From: Candidatus Saccharimonadota bacterium
GTDB lineage: Bacteria; Patescibacteriota; Saccharimonadia; Saccharimonadales; Saccharimonadaceae
Direction: 5' to 3'
DNA: 50,986 bases
NCBI GenBank assembly: GCA_017431955.1
Contig: JAFRKC010000004.1
Location: 1-50,986 of the forward strand
The notes under the pieces were generated by a model. The model worked only from the letters and a program-made list of their open reading frames with translations. It was not told the DNA's origin and made no database searches. The first letter of the stretch is position 1. Every line of letters begins with the position of its first letter. The translations under genes were made by a program, and so were the position numbers. Below are positions 32,183 through 42,188 of the stretch, piece by piece.

Positions 32183-32230
32183 GGGCTTTTCGCAAAGCGA
32201 AAAGACCTACCATTGTGTTATAATGACTTT

Positions 32231-32620
32231 ATGGAAACTAAAAAAGGCTTTACTGTACCAGAAATTTTTATCGTTTGTGCGTTTGCGACGCTCGCGCTCA
32301 TTTTATTCTTCTTACAAAAATCCAACATGGATGCGATGGACCGCGACGATCAGCGCAAAGTAGCAATCAATGCAATGTATTATGCTATTGAAGAGGGTTA
32401 CTATGCAGAGCATGGTTACTACCCAGAAGCCATTTCCGAAGATGTTTTAACCGTAATGGACCCTTCCTTATTTACCGATCCTTATGGCTTTAACCTTGGC
32501 GAAGAAGACAGCTCCTATACTTATACTCCAGCCAACTGCGAAAATGGCAAATGCAAAGAATATACTCTTAGAGCAAAGCTCGAAAAAGAAGAAGACTTTG
32601 TTAAAAGAAATCGCAATTAA
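32231..32620 (+). CDS. Type IV prepilin-like protein
   Basis: METKKGFTVPEIFIVCAFATLALILFF is a class III-type prepilin leader: short basic peptide, Gly-Phe cleavage site and Glu at +5 in a hydrophobic helix. The remaining 110 residues hold a Cys pair (NCENGKC) and DPYGFN, as in minor pilins and pseudopilins. ATG 32231 is chosen: the frame is open upstream, but TGT-TATAAT (32219-32224) ends six bases before this ATG, so upstream codons would not be transcribed. The pilus assembly genes are not in the window. Confidence 0.9.
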   Translation: METKKGFTVPEIFIVCAFATLALILFFLQKSNMDAMDRDDQRKVAINAMYYAIEEGYYAEHGYYPEAISEDVLTVMDPSLFTDPYGFNLGEEDSSYTYTPANCENGKCKEYTLRAKLEKEEDFVKRNRN

Positions 32621-33198
32621 TTCTTTTTACTTTTTACAGTGTGGACAAGATGCGTGATAGTATCTAGCTCGTCGCGTGGGGTGTTGACGTATTTGAAAGT
32701 ATAGGTAGTTTCATCGCCGACGGTAGACATACGGATGGTGCCAAGTTGAAAGATATGTTCAAAAACGCCGTTTTGTTTAAAGCTGACATCTTCGATCGAA
32801 ACTAAATCGATCACATTAACGGATTTAGAAAAAAGCGAAGTCATGGACATTTGAATGGCGCGCTTGTTGGTGATGTAAAGTTTATTGCTGGCGTAGGTGA
32901 CAGTAGAGACAATACCGAACAGAAACAGAATTGCATAAAGTGAAAAAATCATGATGTATAGATAATGTTTGGAGGTTTCGTTGACTTTAAAAACTGGACT
33001 GGAGATGCCGCCGTGGGCAAAAAGAATTAACACGGCTGTAAGAGCAACAAAACCAAGAACGGTGCCGAGCCAAATAAAAATTAGACCAATTTTAGAACGA
33101 CGGATAGCAAGTTCGACGTATTCATCTTCTTCTAGGGTAATCTCTGGAAAATCTTTTTTGCTACGAGCGTGTCTTAGTCTAACTAATTCTTTTTTCAT
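32617..33198 (-). CDS. Membrane protein with PH-like (bPH2/YdbT-type) domain
   Basis: This 193-residue protein has two membrane segments (about residues 33-58 and 82-106) followed by a domain beginning YITNKRAIQMSMTSLFSKSVNVIDLVSIEDVSF. That matches the recurring pattern of bacterial PH domains (YxITNxRI...I.L..I..V). The function of such domains is poorly known. TGG-TATAAT (-10, 33205-33210) ends six bases before ATG: leaderless. It is convergent with and overlaps the prepilin stop by four bases. Confidence 0.75.
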   Translation of the reverse strand: MKKELVRLRHARSKKDFPEITLEEDEYVELAIRRSKIGLIFIWLGTVLGFVALTAVLILFAHGGISSPVFKVNETSKHYLYIMIFSLYAILFLFGIVSTVTYASNKLYITNKRAIQMSMTSLFSKSVNVIDLVSIEDVSFKQNGVFEHIFQLGTIRMSTVGDETTYTFKYVNTPRDELDTITHLVHTVKSKKN

Positions 33199-33216
33199 GT
33201 CTATATTATACCATAA

Positions 33217-34242
33217 TTAAGTTTTCTTCGCTACTTTCACCGCTTCAAGATGCTTTTTGGCCTTGTTTGTGGCTACTCTGCCCCTCGGTGTGCGTTCCAA
33301 GAGCCCGAGCTGTAAAAGATATGGCTCGTAATAATCCTCGATGGTGGAAGGCTCGTCGCCAGTAAGGGCGGCAATGGTGTTTAAGCCGACTGGACGGTCG
33401 TTATAATTTTCGAGCATGAGCGAAAGCATGTTGCGATCAGCCGGGTCTAGACCTAAATCGTCAATTTCCATCAGCCTTAGAGCGCTGGTGGCAATTTTTG
33501 TATCAACAATACCATCACCATTTACATCAGCGTAATCGCGTACGCGTTTAAAAATGCGGTTAGCAATGCGCGGGGTAAGGCGCGAGCGCGTGGCGAGAAG
33601 TTTGGTGGCTTCGGGATTAATCTCAACATTCAAGATATTAGCAGTGCGAGAAATAATCTGCTCGATTTCTGGTTCTTTGTAATATTCGAGACGGTGAATA
33701 ATGCCAAAACGATCACGAAGCGGACCGGCAAGTGAGCCAGTGCGAGTAGTGGCACCAATCACAGTAAAATGCGGGAGGTCAAGACGTACAGAACGAGCGG
33801 CTGGACCTTTGCCAATCATGATGTCTAATTTAAAATCTTCCATGGCAGAATATAGCATTTCTTCAACGGTGCGACGAAGACGATGAATCTCGTCGATAAA
33901 CAACACGTCACTATTTTGGAGATTAGTAAGAATGCTAGCAAGATCGGCGGCGCGTTCGATAGCCGGACCGGACGTCACATGAAGATTGGCGCCAAGTTCG
34001 TGTGCAATAACATTCGCCATGGTGGTTTTGCCGAGGCCTGGTGGGCCGTAAAGCAGAACGTGGTCGAGAGCAGTGCCGTCATTTCGTTTTTTAACGGCAT
34101 CAATGGCGAGTTTAAGATTGTTTTTTAATCTTTGCTGGCCAATATACTCAGCAAAATTTGTAGGCCTTAAAGATTGCTCAATAACTTGCTCTTCTTGGTC
34201 GTCTTCGTGTGCGGTAGTATCGATAATTCTCTCTATACCCAT
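33217..34242 (-). CDS. ruvB: Holliday junction helicase RuvB
   Basis: The 341-residue AAA+ ATPase has [21 protein letters not shown] (Walker A), LFIDEIHRL (Walker B), [18 protein letters not shown] (sensor 1 and arginine finger) and the C-terminal winged helix ([17 protein letters not shown]). It drives branch migration with RuvA (36738) and RuvC (37633), all on the same strand but in separate units. TGC-TATAAT (-10, 34251-34256) ends eight bases before ATG, consistent with a leaderless or nearly leaderless mRNA. Confidence 0.98.
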   Translation of the reverse strand: MGIERIIDTTAHEDDQEEQVIEQSLRPTNFAEYIGQQRLKNNLKLAIDAVKKRNDGTALDHVLLYGPPGLGKTTMANVIAHELGANLHVTSGPAIERAADLASILTNLQNSDVLFIDEIHRLRRTVEEMLYSAMEDFKLDIMIGKGPAARSVRLDLPHFTVIGATTRTGSLAGPLRDRFGIIHRLEYYKEPEIEQIISRTANILNVEINPEATKLLATRSRLTPRIANRIFKRVRDYADVNGDGIVDTKIATSALRLMEIDDLGLDPADRNMLSLMLENYNDRPVGLNTIAALTGDEPSTIEDYYEPYLLQLGLLERTPRGRVATNKAKKHLEAVKVAKKT

Positions 34243-34305
34243 TAGGTTTGATTATAGCATGGTCGCCCAATATTTGCGTGCTATAATTGTCTAAAAGGAG
34301 ATAAA

Positions 34306-34851
34306 ATGAAGGAACTAAAAAAAGATAGCAAAACTTGGAAAAATCTTGAAACGGCATTTGCTGGCGAATCACAGGCCTGCGTAAAATATCAATACTATGC
34401 ATCCCAAGCCAAAAAAGATGGTTTTGAACAGATGTCTGAAATTTTTCTTGAGACTTCTGGCAACGAAAAGGAACACGCCAAACTTTGGTATAAGCTACTC
34501 CATGACGGCAAAGTTGGCTCCACGGAAGAAAACTTAAAACTAGCTGCCGATGGCGAAAACTACGAGTGGACTGACATGTACAAAAAATTCGCCGAGGAAG
34601 CTCGTGCTGAAGGTTATGACGAAATTGCCGAAAAATTTGAGGGCGTAGCCGCAATCGAAAAAGAACACGAAGGCCGCTACTTGAAACTAAAAGAAAATAT
34701 CGATAGCGACATCGTATTCAAGAGCGACAAAGTTACGGTTTGGAAATGCCGTAACTGTGGCAACATTTTCGTAGGCGAAGAAGCTCCGGAAGTTTGTCCG
34801 GTTTGCGCACACCCACAATCTTATTACGAAATTCGCGCCACTAATTACTAA
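34306..34851 (+). CDS. Rubrerythrin
   Basis: The 181-residue protein has the ferritin-like diiron domain ([44 protein letters not shown], supplying the Glu and His ligands) and a C-terminal rubredoxin-like site (CRNCGNIF...CPVCAHP). It reduces hydrogen peroxide in anaerobes and microaerophiles. AAAAGGAGATAAA precedes ATG. It stands alone between ruvB (divergent) and aspS (convergent). Confidence 0.96.
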   Translation: MKELKKDSKTWKNLETAFAGESQACVKYQYYASQAKKDGFEQMSEIFLETSGNEKEHAKLWYKLLHDGKVGSTEENLKLAADGENYEWTDMYKKFAEEARAEGYDEIAEKFEGVAAIEKEHEGRYLKLKENIDSDIVFKSDKVTVWKCRNCGNIFVGEEAPEVCPVCAHPQSYYEIRATNY

Positions 34852-34863
34852 AAGGCATTAAAA

Positions 34864-34889
34864 ATACCCTCCAAACGAGGGTATTTTTT
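34864..34889. terminator. Bidirectional terminator between rubrerythrin and aspS
   Basis: ATACCCTC-CAAAC-GAGGGTAT with A and T runs at the two sides. Confidence 0.85.
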
Positions 34890-34897
34890 GTTCGAGA

Positions 34898-36703
34898 TTA
34901 ATCTTCTTCTTCTGGAATGATGGCGATGTGGGATTCGTCGAGCTGGGATTGATCGACGGCGGACGGAGAATCCATCATGAGGTCTACGCCGGAGCCATTC
35001 TTTGGGAAGGCAGCAACGTCGCGAATATTTTCGGTGTCTTCTAACACCATAAAGATACGGTCTAGCCCCGGAGCACAGCCGGCATGTGGTGGTGCGCCAA
35101 ATTTGAAGGCGTTGAGCATGCCACCAAATCGGGCTTCAACGTAATCGTTGTTGTAGCCAAGAATATTGAAGACTTTATACATGATTTCTGGGTTGTAGTT
35201 ACGTACAGCGCCGGAAGCAACTTCGTAGCCGTTCATCACCATGTCATATTGGTCGGCGACAATAGTCAATTTTTCTTCGTTGGTCTTGGCGTTTTCTAGG
35301 GTTTCGAGTCCGCCTTTTGGCATCGAGAATGGGTTGTGGCCAAAGTCTAATTTATTGTTAGTTTCATCCCATTCGTAGAATGGAAAATCAACAACCCAAC
35401 AATAGGCAATTTCTTTGTTGTCTTTAAGGCCAAAATGATCAGCAAAAGCAATGCGAAGTTGGCCGAGGACCTTGTTTACTTTAGCGCGCTCGTCGGCTCC
35501 GAAAAATACTGCATCGCCATCTTTAGCTCCGGTGAGTTTTTTAACGTCATTAATTTCCTGCTCGGACATAAATTTGAGAATTGGAGATTTGGCTTCGCCG
35601 TTTTCGTAAATGATATAGGCAAGACCGCCGGCACCGAGTTTTTTAGCCTGATCGGTAAAGTTATCAATTTGAGAACGAGAAAGTGTAGCGCCGCCCTTAA
35701 CACAAAGAGCTTTAATGCAAGGTGATTTAAAGACCTTAAAATCAGTATTGGCAAAAACTTCGGTAAGCTCAATGAGTTCCATACTGTAGCGAAGGTCCGG
35801 CTTGTCTACGCCGTAAGTTTCCATAGCAAAGCTATATGGTAAGCGTGGAACTTTTGAGCCTTGCGGGATAAAGGCTTTGGCTGGTTCGGAGTTCATTACA
35901 AGTTTTTTCTTGGCAAAATCAGTGGCAAGTGAGAGGTAGAGTGGCTCGATTTCCTGGCGGATAGTTTCGCCATCATCAACAAAAGCCATTTCCATATCGA
36001 GCTGGTAAAAATCGCCATAAAGACGGTCGGCACGAGGGTCTTCGTCGCGGAAACATGGTGCGATTTGGAAATATTTGTCGAGACCACCAACCATCAAGAG
36101 TTGTTTGAACTGTTGTGGGGCCTGTGGCAAAGCGTAGAATTTGCCTGGGTGTAAGCGGCTAGGCACGAGGAAATCACGCGCACCTTCTGGTGAAGAGTTA
36201 GCGAGAATTGGTGTAGCGACTTCGGTGAAGCCGTGATCGTACATATAATTTCTGATAAAACGATTAAATTCAGAGCGGCGGCGCAAAATCTTTTGCATCT
36301 TTGGACGACGCAAATCGAGATAGCGATATTTAAGACGAAGTTCTTCGCCGGATTCGGCACCATCATCGTGCGTGTTAACTGGAAGTGGAAGTGAGCGGTT
36401 TAAAAGTTCTAGAGTTTCAACAACAAGTTCGATATCGCCAGTTTCGATGTTTGGATTTTTGAGTTCTGGCGCACGTTCGCGAATTTTACCGGTAGCAGTG
36501 ATAACAAACTCATCACGCAAAGTTTCGGCGAGCTTAAAAGGCTCGGCAGTTTCTGGGGTGACGACTAGCTGGATAATGCCCTCGTGGTCGCGGAGATCAA
36601 TAAAAATCAATCCGCCGTGGTCGCGACGTGAATTGACCCATCCAGAAACAGTAACAGTTTTTGATATTTGTTGTTTTAGCTCACTCGATAAACTTCTTTT
36701 CAT
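34898..36703 (-). CDS. aspS: Aspartyl-tRNA synthetase
   Basis: The 601-residue bacterial-type enzyme has an N-terminal OB fold (VSGWVNSRRDHGGLIFIDLRD), class II motif 2 (FRDEDPRADRLYGDF), the inserted GAD domain and motif 3 (GCAPGLDRI). It charges tRNA-Asp. Whether it also charges tRNA-Asn cannot be told here. TGG-TATAAT (-10, 36712-36717) ends eight bases before ATG, with no Shine-Dalgarno. Confidence 0.98.
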   Translation of the reverse strand: MKRSLSSELKQQISKTVTVSGWVNSRRDHGGLIFIDLRDHEGIIQLVVTPETAEPFKLAETLRDEFVITATGKIRERAPELKNPNIETGDIELVVETLELLNRSLPLPVNTHDDGAESGEELRLKYRYLDLRRPKMQKILRRRSEFNRFIRNYMYDHGFTEVATPILANSSPEGARDFLVPSRLHPGKFYALPQAPQQFKQLLMVGGLDKYFQIAPCFRDEDPRADRLYGDFYQLDMEMAFVDDGETIRQEIEPLYLSLATDFAKKKLVMNSEPAKAFIPQGSKVPRLPYSFAMETYGVDKPDLRYSMELIELTEVFANTDFKVFKSPCIKALCVKGGATLSRSQIDNFTDQAKKLGAGGLAYIIYENGEAKSPILKFMSEQEINDVKKLTGAKDGDAVFFGADERAKVNKVLGQLRIAFADHFGLKDNKEIAYCWVVDFPFYEWDETNNKLDFGHNPFSMPKGGLETLENAKTNEEKLTIVADQYDMVMNGYEVASGAVRNYNPEIMYKVFNILGYNNDYVEARFGGMLNAFKFGAPPHAGCAPGLDRIFMVLEDTENIRDVAAFPKNGSGVDLMMDSPSAVDQSQLDESHIAIIPEEED

Positions 36704-36737
36704 ATCTGTATATTATACCATAAGTTTTGGCTCTTAT

Positions 36738-37313
36738 CTATCTAGATTTGAGCGCAAGACGAACACGTTCGGCTGTAGGAAGTTTTTTGTCGATATTTTC
36801 GAGTGCTAAGGTCGCTTCTTTGAGTTGAAAACCAAGGGCAATTAGTGCGTCTAGGGCTTCGTCTGGCTCGGTTGGTTTAGCATCTTCGATAGCGGTTTTG
36901 CCGAACTTGGATGGCGTACCAACTTTGTCGCCAAGATCTACGATGATTCTTTCGGCGGTCTTTTTGCCAACGCCAGCGGCTTTGGAAACAAAGGCAGAAT
37001 CGGAGTTGGCGATGGCATTTCGAACTTGTTCGGTGGAGCCGAGCGATAAAATTGCGATGCCGGCTTTTGGCCCAACGCCTTGTACAGAAATTAGAAGTTC
37101 AAATAGTTTTTTGGCAGCAAGCGAAGAGAAGCCAAAAAGTTCTTCGGAGTTTTCGCGGACGGCGTGATAGGTGTAAAATTTTACCTCGTCGCCAAGAGTT
37201 AGCCCATCGGTATCGGTGGCTGGAATGGTAATCTCGTAACCCACGCCATGAACGTCAACAATTACTGTGTTTTCGAATTTTTCAGCAAGTTTTCCAAAAA
37301 TGTGTGCAATCAT
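36738..37313 (-). CDS. ruvA: Holliday junction DNA helicase subunit RuvA
   Basis: ATG 37313 (MIAHIFGKL) is chosen. The frame is open to 37331, but TATAAT (37320-37325, minus strand) ends six bases before this ATG, so upstream codons lie in the promoter. The 191-residue protein has the OB domain, two helix-hairpin-helix motifs (ELLISVQGVGPKAGIAIL, VSKAAGVGKKTAERIIVDL) and the C-terminal three-helix domain that touches RuvB. Confidence 0.97.
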   Translation of the reverse strand: MIAHIFGKLAEKFENTVIVDVHGVGYEITIPATDTDGLTLGDEVKFYTYHAVRENSEELFGFSSLAAKKLFELLISVQGVGPKAGIAILSLGSTEQVRNAIANSDSAFVSKAAGVGKKTAERIIVDLGDKVGTPSKFGKTAIEDAKPTEPDEALDALIALGFQLKEATLALENIDKKLPTAERVRLALKSR

Positions 37314-37356
37314 AGCTTGATTATACAACATTAAGAGAGCGTGATATGATATTTTT

Positions 37357-37575
37357 ATGAAATATAGCGTTTTAGTAAAACCGGGCGGATCACGAAACTC
37401 GGTAGAAAAACTTGATGATGGAAGTTTGGTCGTGCGAACTCACGCCAAGGCGCATGATGGCGAAGCAAATAAAGCTGTGGTGGAGCTGCTTTCGGATTAT
37501 TTTGGGGTGAGCAAAAGCACGGTAAAAGTGGTGCGAGGCGAGAAAAGTCGCCAAAAAATCGTCGAAATTGAATAA
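37357..37575 (+). CDS. DUF167 (YggU-family) protein
   Basis: The 72-residue protein matches the whole YggU fold: VKPGGSRNSVEKLDDGSLVVRTHAKAHDGEANKAVVELLSDYF and VVRGEKSRQKIVEIE. The family function is unknown. TGA-TATGAT (37345-37350) ends six bases before ATG, so the transcript is probably leaderless. It is divergent from ruvA. Confidence 0.92.
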   Translation: MKYSVLVKPGGSRNSVEKLDDGSLVVRTHAKAHDGEANKAVVELLSDYFGVSKSTVKVVRGEKSRQKIVEIE

Positions 37576-37632
37576 AAATTTTATACTTTTTTCCACAGGG
37601 TTTTCCACAGGTTTAACAGGGGTCTAGTAATT

Positions 37633-38112
37633 TTATTGCATTTTTGACATTAACGAGTGTGTAATGGCGGCTGCAAGGGCATCGGCGGCATCATCTGGTT
37701 TTGGTACATCTTTAAGTTTGAGGTGGAGTTTAACCATCTCTTGAACTTGATTTTTCTTAGCGTTGCCATAACCGGTCATGATTTTTTTAATTTCGTTTGG
37801 CGTATATTCAAAAATTGGCAAGTTGTTTTGACGTGCAACTAGTAGCACCACGCCGCGAGCTTCAGCCACGGATATGCCCGTGGTGATATTTTTAGTGAAG
37901 AAAAGCTTCTCTACAGAGAGAACATCAGGTTTATTTAGTTTAATTATCTCGTGTAGTGAATCATAAATATCAAGCAGGCGATCCGGGAGTGGTGTGTGCG
38001 GTGGCGTGGTAATCACGCCGTTATCAAGCATCTTGGTTTGATTACCTTTTTTAATTTCAATCACACCAAAACCGCAAATGCCGGTACCTGGGTCAATGCC
38101 TAAAATTTTCAT
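37633..38112 (-). CDS. ruvC: Crossover junction endonuclease RuvC
   Basis: ATG 38112 (MKILGIDPGTG) is chosen over the open upstream frame because it matches the family start and overlaps the femX stop by one base. The 159-residue protein has the catalytic Asp in GIDPGT, Glu in SVEKLFF and the late PDDAADALAAAI. It is the last gene of radA-femX-ruvC. Confidence 0.97.
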   Translation of the reverse strand: MKILGIDPGTGICGFGVIEIKKGNQTKMLDNGVITTPPHTPLPDRLLDIYDSLHEIIKLNKPDVLSVEKLFFTKNITTGISVAEARGVVLLVARQNNLPIFEYTPNEIKKIMTGYGNAKKNQVQEMVKLHLKLKDVPKPDDAADALAAAITHSLMSKMQ

Positions 38113-39134
38113 TAAGACAATTCTCCAAATTTGTGGTATTTTTTGTGGGCAACGTAGAGACGACTGAGTGGAGAAATTGGCAAAATATAAGTACCCCAAA
38201 GTTCTTCAACCTCGGCGCGAAAACCTTTTTTAAACTCAAAAACTCCGTTCTTTGGTTCGGGGCGAACGCCGTAAAAATTGTAGCGTTTGAAACCGTTTTC
38301 GAAAGCGAAGTTGATCATTTTCCATTGCAGGGCGTAAGAGCCGGCGAGATGGTTGTAGGCTGGGTCGGCGCCAGAATAAAGATAAACAATTTCGTGACCA
38401 TAATAAATAAACATTGCGGCGGCAATTGGCGTGTCTTTATCGAACGTGGCTAAAACTTTGATCTTGCCGACAAAAGCGTCAAACATTGATTCATAATATT
38501 CGATCGGCTGATCGTGAAAATTATGTTTCTCGGCGGCTTTTTCGGCGAGCGATTTGAGGATTGGAAGTTCATCTTTTGAAAGCTCACGAGTCTCGAGATG
38601 AAAACGGGTGTCAGTATATTTGATGGAATAACGATGTCCTTTGCGAAAAGTTTTAAATAACTCATCGGGCGAAGAAAAGTTGGAAAGATCTAGCACCGAA
38701 ATCCATTTGCACTGAGTGTATTCGCCGAGATATTTAGCGCCTTTAAGTTTTGGCGGAGTTTTGCCGTCTTTTACGGCGACATTTGGGGAAATTTGAAGCG
38801 TGAAGCCGTGATGTTTTTTAAGAAAAGGTTTTATTAAAATGAGGAAATCTTCTAAAAGTTTTTGAGCGCCTGGAGCAGAATAATCTAAAATCGGTCCGCC
38901 TGGAGCAGAAAAAAGCGCTTGTCCGCGCATGGAACCAATTTTGACAATGAGTGCAGCAAGAACGATTCCCCCTTTAGAATTTTTAAGGCCAACGAGATGC
39001 GCTTCGCGACCAGTAGTTTGATAGCGGTTGAACATTTCTTTTGACTGGAGAAAATTATCGCAAGCCTGCTTGCCAACAAAAGATTCAAAATCTTTTGGTG
39101 TGAGTTCAACAAGTTTCATATGCTTATTATACAT
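38112..39134 (-). CDS. FemAB-family peptidoglycan bridge aminoacyltransferase
   Basis: The 340-residue protein has two GNAT-like halves typical of FemX/FemAB: FVGKQACDNFLQSKEMFNRYQ and LVGLKNSKGG early, then FRKGHRYSIKY and the late YNHLAGSYALQWKMINFAFENGFKRYNFYG. Such enzymes add amino acids from charged tRNA to the lipid II stem peptide. Its start overlaps the radA stop (TAATG), so translation is coupled. It may begin at the second Met (MKLVEL). Confidence 0.92.
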   Translation of the reverse strand: MYNKHMKLVELTPKDFESFVGKQACDNFLQSKEMFNRYQTTGREAHLVGLKNSKGGIVLAALIVKIGSMRGQALFSAPGGPILDYSAPGAQKLLEDFLILIKPFLKKHHGFTLQISPNVAVKDGKTPPKLKGAKYLGEYTQCKWISVLDLSNFSSPDELFKTFRKGHRYSIKYTDTRFHLETRELSKDELPILKSLAEKAAEKHNFHDQPIEYYESMFDAFVGKIKVLATFDKDTPIAAAMFIYYGHEIVYLYSGADPAYNHLAGSYALQWKMINFAFENGFKRYNFYGVRPEPKNGVFEFKKGFRAEVEELWGTYILPISPLSRLYVAHKKYHKFGELS

Positions 39135-40483
39135 TATTTAACGTAGTTGATGAGGGTTTGACGAAGGTCTTTGACCGGAATCACAAATTTATTTTTGATG
39201 GTGGCAGGAGCGATAGCATGAGTGAAGCCGAGTTTTTTAGCTTCGGCAATGCGCTGGTCTGGACGGAAGGCAGAACGAACTTCACCACCAAGGCCGACTT
39301 CGCCAAATACAACATAATCTTCAGAGAGTTTGCGGCCAGCAACCGCACTAGCGATAGCAAGACAAACGGCAAGATCAGCGGCGGAATCTTGAATTTTAAG
39401 ACCGCCAACTACGTTTACGAAAATGTCTTTGTCGCTGAGTTTGAGCTTGGTGCGACGTTCGATTACGGCAATTAAAAGATTTAGACGATTTAAATCAAAA
39501 CCTGAGGCGGTGCGTTTTGGATAGCCGAAGTTAGTTGGTGTAACAAGAGCCTGAATCTCAACCAAGATTGGGCGTGTACCCTCGAGTGTGGCCAGAATAA
39601 TGGAGCCGTCGGTATTTTGACGCTCGGCAAGCAGGGCGGCGGAAGGGTTTTGTACTTCTTTTAGCCCTTTTTCATTCATTTCAAAAATAGAAACTTCGGT
39701 AGTGGAGCCAAAACGGTTTTTGATAGCGCGAACGGTTTTGAACCCGCCGTAGCGATCGCCTTCAAAATTTAAGACCACATCCACAAGATGTTCTAAAACT
39801 TTTGGCCCAGCTAAAGTTCCCTCTTTGGTAACGTGACCAACAATAACCACGGCCGTATCGGTAGATTTGGCGGCGCGAATGATAAGATTGCCGCAATTCG
39901 TGACCTGTGAAACGGTGCCAGGAGCAGAAGAAATTTCGTCCATGGAAAGAGTCTGAATTGAATCTACCACTACAAAATCAAATTCGCCGGATTCGATAGT
40001 TTTGGCGATATCGTTGCCAGAAGTGGAGCTGGCAAAAGCGAGAGTTTCGGAATCGGCGCCAAGGCGACTAGCGCGGAGCTTAACCTGCCCGGCAGATTCC
40101 TCACCGGAAATATAAAGCACTTTTTTGGTTTTAGAAATTTCAGCACAAATTTGCATGAGAAGAGTAGACTTACCAATGCCTGGCTGGCCGGCAAGAAGCG
40201 AAACAGAACCGAGCAAAAATCCGCCACCAAGAACATCATCCAAATCTTTAAAATTAGTTTTTAAACGTTCCTTGGCGTCGGACGGAGCAATAGTTTTGAT
40301 GCTAACATAATCTAACTTTTTGCCAGAAAATTGGCCTTTGGACAGCGCAGATTTTGCCGATGTCTCTTCGACAATTTGCTCAACGAGTGTATTCCACTCG
40401 CCACAACTTTCGCACAGCCCAGCCCATTTAGTAAAGCTGGCGCCACAATTTTGACAAACAAATTTAGTTTTTGACTTAGCCAT
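39134..40483 (-). CDS. radA: DNA repair protein RadA
   Basis: The 449-residue protein has the N-terminal C4 zinc finger (CQNCGASFTKWAGLCESCGEW), a RecA-like core with GQPGIGKST (Walker A), the RadA-specific IKNRFGSTTE motif and the Lon-like C-terminal domain. It aids branch migration in recombination, sitting sensibly upstream of ruvC. TGC-TAAACT (-10, 40490-40495) ends six bases before ATG: leaderless. Confidence 0.97.
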   Translation of the reverse strand: MAKSKTKFVCQNCGASFTKWAGLCESCGEWNTLVEQIVEETSAKSALSKGQFSGKKLDYVSIKTIAPSDAKERLKTNFKDLDDVLGGGFLLGSVSLLAGQPGIGKSTLLMQICAEISKTKKVLYISGEESAGQVKLRASRLGADSETLAFASSTSGNDIAKTIESGEFDFVVVDSIQTLSMDEISSAPGTVSQVTNCGNLIIRAAKSTDTAVVIVGHVTKEGTLAGPKVLEHLVDVVLNFEGDRYGGFKTVRAIKNRFGSTTEVSIFEMNEKGLKEVQNPSAALLAERQNTDGSIILATLEGTRPILVEIQALVTPTNFGYPKRTASGFDLNRLNLLIAVIERRTKLKLSDKDIFVNVVGGLKIQDSAADLAVCLAIASAVAGRKLSEDYVVFGEVGLGGEVRSAFRPDQRIAEAKKLGFTHAIAPATIKNKFVIPVKDLRQTLINYVK

Positions 40484-40528
40484 ACTCTTAGTTTAGCACA
40501 CTGCAAGGATCAGAAAAACAGAAGCGGA

Positions 40529-41110
40529 TTATTTGATAACTTTGTCAATAATGCCGTAGGTTTTAGCTTCTTCGGCCGACATCCAGTTGTCACGATCCAT
40601 ATCTTTTTCAACTTGAGCGAGTTTCTTGCCAGTATTTTTGGCAAAAATTTCGGCGAGGCGTTTTTTGAGAAAAACACCTTCTCTCAACATAATTTCTTGA
40701 TCGGTAATTTTACCTTCGGTGCCAGAAGATGGTTGATGAATCATAATGCGGGCGTTTGGCAAACAATATCTTTTGCCCTTGGTACCACTAGATAATAACA
40801 TCGCGCCCATAGAAGCCTGAAGACCAATACCGATGGTCTCGACGTCTGGTTCGATATAGTTCATGGTGTCAATAATGGCGAGACCATCATAAACGCTGCC
40901 ACCAGGAGAGTTGATATAGAGCTTAATATCTTTTTTGCTGTCTTCGTGAGCGAGGTAAAGTAGCTGTGCAATCACAATGTTAGCAGTGTGTGCGTTGACT
41001 TCTTCGCCGAGAAAAACAATGCGCTCGGACAAAAGGCGCGAATAGATGTCGTAGGCACGTTCGCCGCGATTGGTTTCTTCGATGATGGTTGGGACTAAAT
41101 AGTTTTTCAT
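40529..41110 (-). CDS. clpP: ClpP protease subunit
   Basis: The 193-residue serine protease has the active Ser in [13 protein letters not shown], His in [10 protein letters not shown] and Asp in [13 protein letters not shown]. It forms the tetradecameric chamber fed by ClpC, which is encoded in the same operon. GAAAGGAAATC precedes ATG, ten bases after the metallopeptidase gene, as expected for a downstream gene. Confidence 0.98.
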   Translation of the reverse strand: MKNYLVPTIIEETNRGERAYDIYSRLLSERIVFLGEEVNAHTANIVIAQLLYLAHEDSKKDIKLYINSPGGSVYDGLAIIDTMNYIEPDVETIGIGLQASMGAMLLSSGTKGKRYCLPNARIMIHQPSSGTEGKITDQEIMLREGVFLKKRLAEIFAKNTGKKLAQVEKDMDRDNWMSAEEAKTYGIIDKVIK

Positions 41111-41120
41111 GATTTCCTTT

Positions 41121-42188
41121 CTATTTAATTAGTTCGCCTGGATTAGCGTTGGAATTAATAATATTTTCTAGCTCTTCGGTACGAAGCAAATTGTTGTTAT
41201 ATTTCTCGACCTTTTGGTTATAAGTGTCGATATCGGTGTTGATTTCATCATAAAGTGCATCAAGGGCAGATTGCTTGGCGACGAGCTCGTTTCGGCGGGT
41301 GTTAAAAGCATACTGTGAAGAGAAACAATTGAGCGTGTTGGCGCAATTATTAAACTCGTCAACTTCGGTGGCGAGACTATCGGCGTCAGATTGGTATTTG
41401 GCGGTATTTTGATCGATTTTTTCACCAAGTTCCGTTAATTCTTGTTCTAGTTCTTCCATTTCTTTTTCAAGTTTTCTAAATGGCGTAATGTAAGAACTGT
41501 AGTAATCCACTATCGCGTTTTGATCGTTGAAATATTTGGCGAAATGATCTTCTAGGTAGCTAGGTAATTCAGCGATTTGAGTGGCCGCGCGAACATAAAG
41601 CTCTTCGTTCTGTTCTTGGGTATTATAAAGCTCCAAATCTTTGGAGAGCAAATCGTAATTATCAGTATAAACTTGGTTTAGTTTGGCTTGAATTATATTT
41701 CGTTCGGAAGAAGAAAGACGCTCCCAAATAGCGTGGAGAAGTTCGTGAGCAGCGGTAGACTCGACGACTCCTGGAAGCTCATCGGTTTTGATATCGTAAA
41801 GGTAAATTTTGCGATTGGTATAACAGCCAAGTATAGAAATTTCTTTTTCGTGACTTTCGCAGTGCTCGTTAAAAGCTTCGCGTTGCTCTAGGACTGGCTC
41901 CGAGGCATTAAAAATTAGTTTGCCAGCATCGGTGAGGTTTAGCTTTTCTTCTAAGGCGGAAATCTCGGCGGTTGGCTTGAAAGACCAGGCCTTTAAGCGA
42001 TCTTGCATGAAGTCTTGCTGACATAGCAGGTAGCCACAACAAGCGAGAATGATAATGATGCAAATGATGGTAATAATTCTTTTGGATTTTTTGTCTGGTT
42101 TTGGGCTAGGCTCTACCACCGGCACTTCAGGCGCGACTTCGAATGGCCGTGGCATTTCGGTGAATGAATTATTTTGTTCGTTATTCAT
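41121..42188 (-). CDS. Membrane-anchored HExxH protein between clpC and clpP
   Basis: Of 355 residues, about 38 are cytoplasmic and Pro-rich, one membrane segment follows (about 38-57), then an extracytoplasmic part with [11 protein letters not shown], a zinc-metallopeptidase HExxH motif, and a long coiled coil (about 235-290). Four Cys are outside the membrane. The third zinc ligand cannot be fixed; Glu residues in [13 protein letters not shown] are candidates. Its start overlaps clpC by eight bases and clpP follows by ten, so it shares their heat-shock control. A quality-control role at the membrane is a reasonable inference. Confidence 0.75.
   Translation of the reverse strand: MNNEQNNSFTEMPRPFEVAPEVPVVEPSPKPDKKSKRIITIICIIIILACCGYLLCQQDFMQDRLKAWSFKPTAEISALEEKLNLTDAGKLIFNASEPVLEQREAFNEHCESHEKEISILGCYTNRKIYLYDIKTDELPGVVESTAAHELLHAIWERLSSSERNIIQAKLNQVYTDNYDLLSKDLELYNTQEQNEELYVRAATQIAELPSYLEDHFAKYFNDQNAIVDYYSSYITPFRKLEKEMEELEQELTELGEKIDQNTAKYQSDADSLATEVDEFNNCANTLNCFSSQYAFNTRRNELVAKQSALDALYDEINTDIDTYNQKVEKYNNNLLRTEELENIINSNANPGELIK

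Noticed and set aside
37589..37609. Two DnaA-box-like TTTTCCACA motifs 12 bases apart between the DUF167 gene and ruvC, as a possible replication origin
   Set aside because: Only two boxes, no dnaA, dnaN or AT-rich unwinding region nearby. More likely chance or a minor regulatory site.
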